Assembly (NCBI GenBank): GCA_949825025.1
Contig: OX463786.1
Span: forward strand, 18,733,911 to 18,797,910
DNA from: Siphlonurus alternatus
Taxonomy: Eukaryota > Arthropoda > Insecta > Ephemeroptera > Siphlonuridae
Direction of reading: 5' to 3'
Length of the DNA stretch: 64,000 bases
In this document: positions 61,001 through 64,000 of the stretch, piece after piece
Layout: each line of letters begins with the position of its first letter
How positions within the stretch are numbered: position 1 is the stretch's first letter
Position numbers and translations under genes: made by a program
Notes under the pieces: generated by a model
Told to the model about the DNA's origin: nothing
What the model saw: the letters and a program-made list of their open reading frames with translations, nothing else
The model's database searches: none

Positions 61001-62776
61001 TTGAATGTTTTACGTTTTTTCAAACCTAGATCCCACCCTTGATGATCTCAATGTTTTGACGCACCTGCAGGTAACGGTGTGGTGAGTGGGTGGGGCACGA
61101 CGGAGACCTCCCAACCGTCGGACCGTCTCATGTGGGTGGAGCTACCGCTGATGGACGACGACTTCTGCAGAGAGTTCCTCGGAGGTATCGTCATGGACTC
61201 CATGTTGTGTGCCGGCTTCGAAGAGGGGGGCAAGGATGCCTGCAGCGTGAGTACACAACATTAGTCTGATGCAGAAATTTAATTATATGTTTTGACTTGA
61301 GGCAACTGAACTTTAACAATGCTGATAAAAGCATACTCATTTATACATATATGGATCATAATAATGTAGCTCTGTTGTGTTCTTCTACATTAACATTTTT
61401 TTTTTTTTTTTTCACTAATAAATTAAAGCTGGTATTACACGATAAAATTTTGCATACATTTACAATTTTCCCTTACAAGAAAACTTCAACTCCATTTGTT
61501 TTTGCAGGGATGGAATTTTCTTGCAAAGGAAAATTGTATGCAAAATTGTATCATGTGCAGGCTTCATAACAACAACAAAAATGAAGCAATCTGTTATACA
61601 AAACCTTGAATTGCATAGACCAATTATTTATTTAAGTACTTCTACTATGTTTTACCTAAGTTATATTTTTCTTCTTAGTCAAGAAACTGTGTACAGTAGT
61701 TATAAAATTTATTAAAATAATTTTTGTTTGATACAACTCAATTATATTTATAACTACCGGTAGTAGCAAAAAAATAAGACCAAAAAGTGACAATCGATAA
61801 CTTATAAATCTTATAATATTGTCACGTTATGCTGGGCTCTATCCAGCGAGAGGTCTATTTTACTTTAATTATTCAATGACTCTGAGCCCAGTCCCGTAAC
61901 GGACCCGAGATCTTTGATTGAGAAAGGGTTAAATTCAATAAACAACATTATAAATATCGACTTGCAATTTCAATAATTTATTCTAACATAGCATAGTGAA
62001 ATACATTAAGTGTACTTACATTGAGAAGCGCTGAGTATAGATGTTGGTGTGTTGTGATCGGCTGCAGAGTGTCCAATAACCAAGTGAAGCTCGGCGGTGC
62101 TTGTTGTTCTGCCGGGTTAATTGTGATCACTCAACACCCAACTTATATACTCAACGGCTCTCATTACAATCAATGTTGTTGTACAGATAGTAGTGACTGT
62201 CCTACAGGGACAGTAGGGACAACAATCAAACGGCCGGGCTCGGGGTTGCGTGGTCGCTTGGTTCGCGCTATCGCTGTATCGCGCTGGGATGAGTTGCCGC
62301 TCGCGCGTGATAAGAAGTATAGAGTGGCCACGCGTATATGAAGTCCACGAAGTACACATGATAGTCGCGCTTACACAATTGATTGATAATTTGCTTTACA
62401 ATTATTGTTGCAAATGCCACTAAATGTGACAATATAGTCTAGTTTCTATTAAAATTAATTCAAAAATTTTCAAAAAATGTAGGGGAAAAATTTAATTAAG
62501 TCATTCATGCAAAAATATGAATGTACATTGTTGAGTATAAACATGTTGGAAACAACAGGGGCATTGACTGTAAAATATTAGTTTCAAAATCTCCGACTTA
62601 TTGTTTATAAATTTCTCCAGGGAGACTCTGGGGGACCTCTTACCTGCACGGAGGGCTCACAGACGGTGCTCTGCGGTATCGTGAGTCGCGGCCTGGGATG
62701 TGCCGAGCCAGACCGTCCTGGTATCTACACCGAGACCAGCTGGTTCCTCGACTGGATTGCAGCCACCATCAACTGA
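58012..62776 (+). CDS. Trypsin-type S1 serine protease precursor, 249 aa, six exons
   Basis: Exons 58012-58051, 58702-58880, 59314-59405, 60123-60229, 61071-61246 and 62621-62776 join in phases 1, 0, 2, 1, 0 into 750 nt. The signal peptide is [12 protein letters not shown]; a very short propeptide ends DPL, then the catalytic domain begins [18 protein letters not shown] at residue 22. Triad: His62 in SAAHC, Asp110 in NDIAMV, Ser201 in GDSGGP. Asp195 (KDACSGDSGG), six residues before the catalytic Ser, and Gly at SRG and RPG define a trypsin S1 pocket (cleavage after Arg/Lys). Cysteine pairs C47-C63, C172-C186 and C197-C225 match the conserved disulfides; C207 and C216 could form an extra one. 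There is no clip domain. The residue before IIGG is Leu, not Arg/Lys, which is odd. Likely secreted (digestive or haemolymph). AATAAA follows at 62844-62849. Confidence 0.92.
59655..59886. mobile_element. Palindromic element in protease intron 3
   Basis: AAAGAAGATAGAAACAAATAC pairs with GTATTTGTTTCTATCTTCTTT; further in, TTGTTGGGAAGGGAGATAGTT pairs with AACTATCTCCCTTCCCAACAA. A half copy (CCCCCTTCCCAACAATTTTTT) lies at 51915-51960 in LETM1 intron 6. Confidence 0.8.
60258..60578. mobile_element. Palindromic MITE, family M1 (copy 2), in protease intron 4
   Basis: Nearly identical to 1222-1548, including GTGACGTCACGCGGCGGCAA and CTTAAGGAGCGGCGTCTCGT at the centre. Two CRE palindromes at 60389-60396 and 60440-60447; it begins about 28 bases after the exon 4 donor. 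Confidence 0.85.
61432..61562. mobile_element. Palindromic element in protease intron 5
   Basis: CGATAAAATTTTGCATACA pairs with TGTATGCAAAATTGTATC; AATTTTCCCTTACAAGAAAA pairs with TTTTCTTGCAAAGGAAAATT. Confidence 0.7.
61820..62431 (-). mobile_element. Probable solo LTR (612 bp) in protease intron 5
   Basis: Begins TGTCAC and ends GTGACA on either strand, with ATAT duplicated at 61816-61819 and 62432-62435. On the minus strand a TATA box (GTATATAAG, near 62143) and an AATAAA (near 61984) occur in U3-R-U5 order, so the LTR is read leftwards. Its G+C-richer middle stands out from the intron. No internal retroviral-type genes flank it, so recombination to a solo LTR is inferred. The open frames inside are not proteins. 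Confidence 0.7.
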
Positions 62777-62843
62777 AGATGACCAGAATATTCAATATCG
62801 GAGAACATTGTTGTCAAAGGGGAGAAAATAATACAGAAATAAT

Positions 62844-62849
62844 AATAAA
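62844..62849 (+). terminator. Poly(A) signal of the serine protease gene
   Basis: AATAAA 68 bases after the TGA at 62774-62776. Confidence 0.5.
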
Positions 62850-63146
62850 ATCAATAATGGTAAAAGAATGGGACTTAAAAAATATCTAACTGCCATTAAG
62901 AAGACTTATTATTAATGCTTAAAATCTAATAGGAATAAAATTTTCTCTAGTATAGTCAAAATTGTTAAACATAAATAGTGCTATGATTGAAAAGCCATTG
63001 AAAATTGGAATAAAATTGTTAAAAACAAAAATGCATGCTAAAAATACCAGATGTCTTATAAAGTGATTCTTGCAATAAAGAATTGATGAGAAAATTAATT
63101 TGAATGTGTTTTTATGAATTCCGGCCATACCTAAATTTTCACCAAG

Positions 63147-63147
63147 T

Positions 63148-63192
<45 letters not shown>
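63147..63192 (+). repeat. Poly(T) tract
   Basis: About 46 consecutive T, possibly the tail of a minus-strand retroposon, although no body is recognisable beside it. Confidence 0.8.
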
Positions 63193-63197
<5 letters not shown>

Positions 63198-63217
63198 CAA
63201 AATGTGATTACTTTTAC

Positions 63218-63485
63218 TGTATAGAGGGCCTTGAATTATGTATTTTGAAATTTGAAATTTTACCAGATTTTTTTTTAAACCAAACCCTTAAAATTGGGTT
63301 ACAAAACTTCTGCCCAAATTTTTTTTTTTGTTTGTTTGTTTTCTTTCTTTCCGTGTTTGTGTATTAAATATTTACAGGACTATGATATCAATGCAATTTG
63401 CAGCACAATTTTAGGGGAACTATTTTTTTTTTTTTTTTTAAAGAGCTGAAAAAATTTACAGTACATATAATAACTAGAAAATATT
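63218..63485. mobile_element. Degraded MITE family M3
   Basis: AGAGGGCCTTGAATTATGTAT at the left and GACTATGATATCAATGCAAT, GCAGCACAATTTTAGGGG inside match the M3 order. The CRE sites are lost. Confidence 0.45.
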
Positions 63486-63542
63486 ATAAAATACAAAATT
63501 GCATGCAGGTTGTCCAAGTAAATTATGGTAAAATTAACTCAC

Positions 63543-63930
63543 CAAAACTGTGAAGAAATTGTGCTTTCATTGTCGATGCTATAAAATTGAAATATAAATC
63601 AATTAAATACATAAGAAAAAAGTACCTGATTTGGTTCTACTGTATTATTTTAACAAAAAAATGTTTTAAAAAAGAAATTAATATTTTTAAAAAAATTATA
63701 ATCTACTGTTAGTTATTTTTATAAAAATTATCCTTAAATGTAACAAAAAAATTATGTATAAATTAAGTAAAATAAGCTAATAATGCTTTGTTTTTTAATA
63801 TCACAACAAACAGTTAATTATTAATTAAAAAACAAACCTCGATATAAAAAAAATACTCGTTCCTACCTTCATGCTGCCTTTCCTCCGCACCTGCTTGTCT
63901 ATAATATTCTGCTGATGTACAGTTCCCTCG
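63543..63930 (-). CDS. Two candidate exons of an unidentified minus-strand gene
   Basis: 63930-63867 (64 nt) lies between TTTTAG and GTAGGA; 63578-63543 (36 nt) lies between TTATAG and GTGAGT. One frame stays open across both (RGNCTSAEYYRQAGAEERQ... then STMKAQFLHSF). Another frame of the first exon reads EGTVHQQNIIDKQVRRKGSM but meets a stop in the second. No domain is recognisable, so these may be internal or 5' exons of a gene continuing leftwards unseen, or chance. Confidence 0.25.
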
Positions 63931-64000
63931 CTAAAATAGTCAAGCAAATGGACAGTGATGGACTAGGGGTGCATGGTTATAATTATATTATTTAAGAAAC

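Noticed and set aside
62021..62359. Open frames of 106 and 80 codons on opposite strands
   Set aside because: Both lie inside the probable solo LTR, in its G+C-richer part, without domains.

Overview
The window is A+T-rich nuclear DNA of an arthropod (insect or crustacean; I cannot place it more finely). Genes are split by GT-AG introns, promoters have TATA boxes, and the intergenic DNA is packed with palindromic MITE-like elements, short retroposons and microsatellites. The arthropod assignment rests on an alanine-rich cuticle protein with a retinin-like segment, a Toll-type leucine-rich-repeat fragment, and metazoan LETM1 and trypsin genes. Almost all coding sequence is in short exons, so most long open frames are noise or shadows; gene models here were built by joining exons with matching splice phases.

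Layout. (1) 0.26-19.2 kb: a head-to-tail cluster on the minus strand of five small secreted-peptide precursor genes, called SP1-SP5 here (SP1 cut by the left edge). The four complete ones have three exons with the same intron phases (1, then 0); exon 1 carries the signal peptide, exon 2 the signal cleavage site plus a short spacer, exon 3 the divergent C-terminal peptide. They encode 110, 95, 88 and 96 residues. I recognise no known family, and this is the best candidate for an undescribed system. Intron 2 of SP5 holds a 5'-truncated non-LTR retrotransposon. (2) 20.0-23.4 kb, plus strand: two exons of a Toll-like LRR ectodomain without a start or a membrane/TIR part. (3) 23.4-34.1 kb: mostly repeats, with one tRNA-Asn(GTT) gene. 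(4) 34.16-35.32 kb, plus strand: a complete two-exon cuticle protein gene with TATA box, initiator and poly(A) signal. (5) 35.3-46.6 kb: no gene seen, repeats only. (6) 46.7-56.6 kb, minus strand: a complete 12-exon LETM1 gene (714 aa). (7) 57.86-62.78 kb, plus strand, divergent from LETM1: a complete six-exon trypsin-type serine protease gene (249 aa) with an unusual activation site. (8) 63.5-63.9 kb: two weak candidate exons of an unidentified minus-strand gene.

The genes do not form an obvious pathway. The peptide cluster, the Toll-like fragment and the secreted protease would each fit epithelial or immune secretion, but that is only an inference from proximity. Repeats show clear insertion signatures: target duplications of 7, 8 and 9 bp and TTAA, one MITE nested in another, one paralogous empty site, and a probable solo LTR in a protease intron. 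Several MITE families carry the CRE palindrome TGACGTCA, and an inverted (TAGAA)29/(TATTC)23 block is bracketed by a 21-bp direct repeat.
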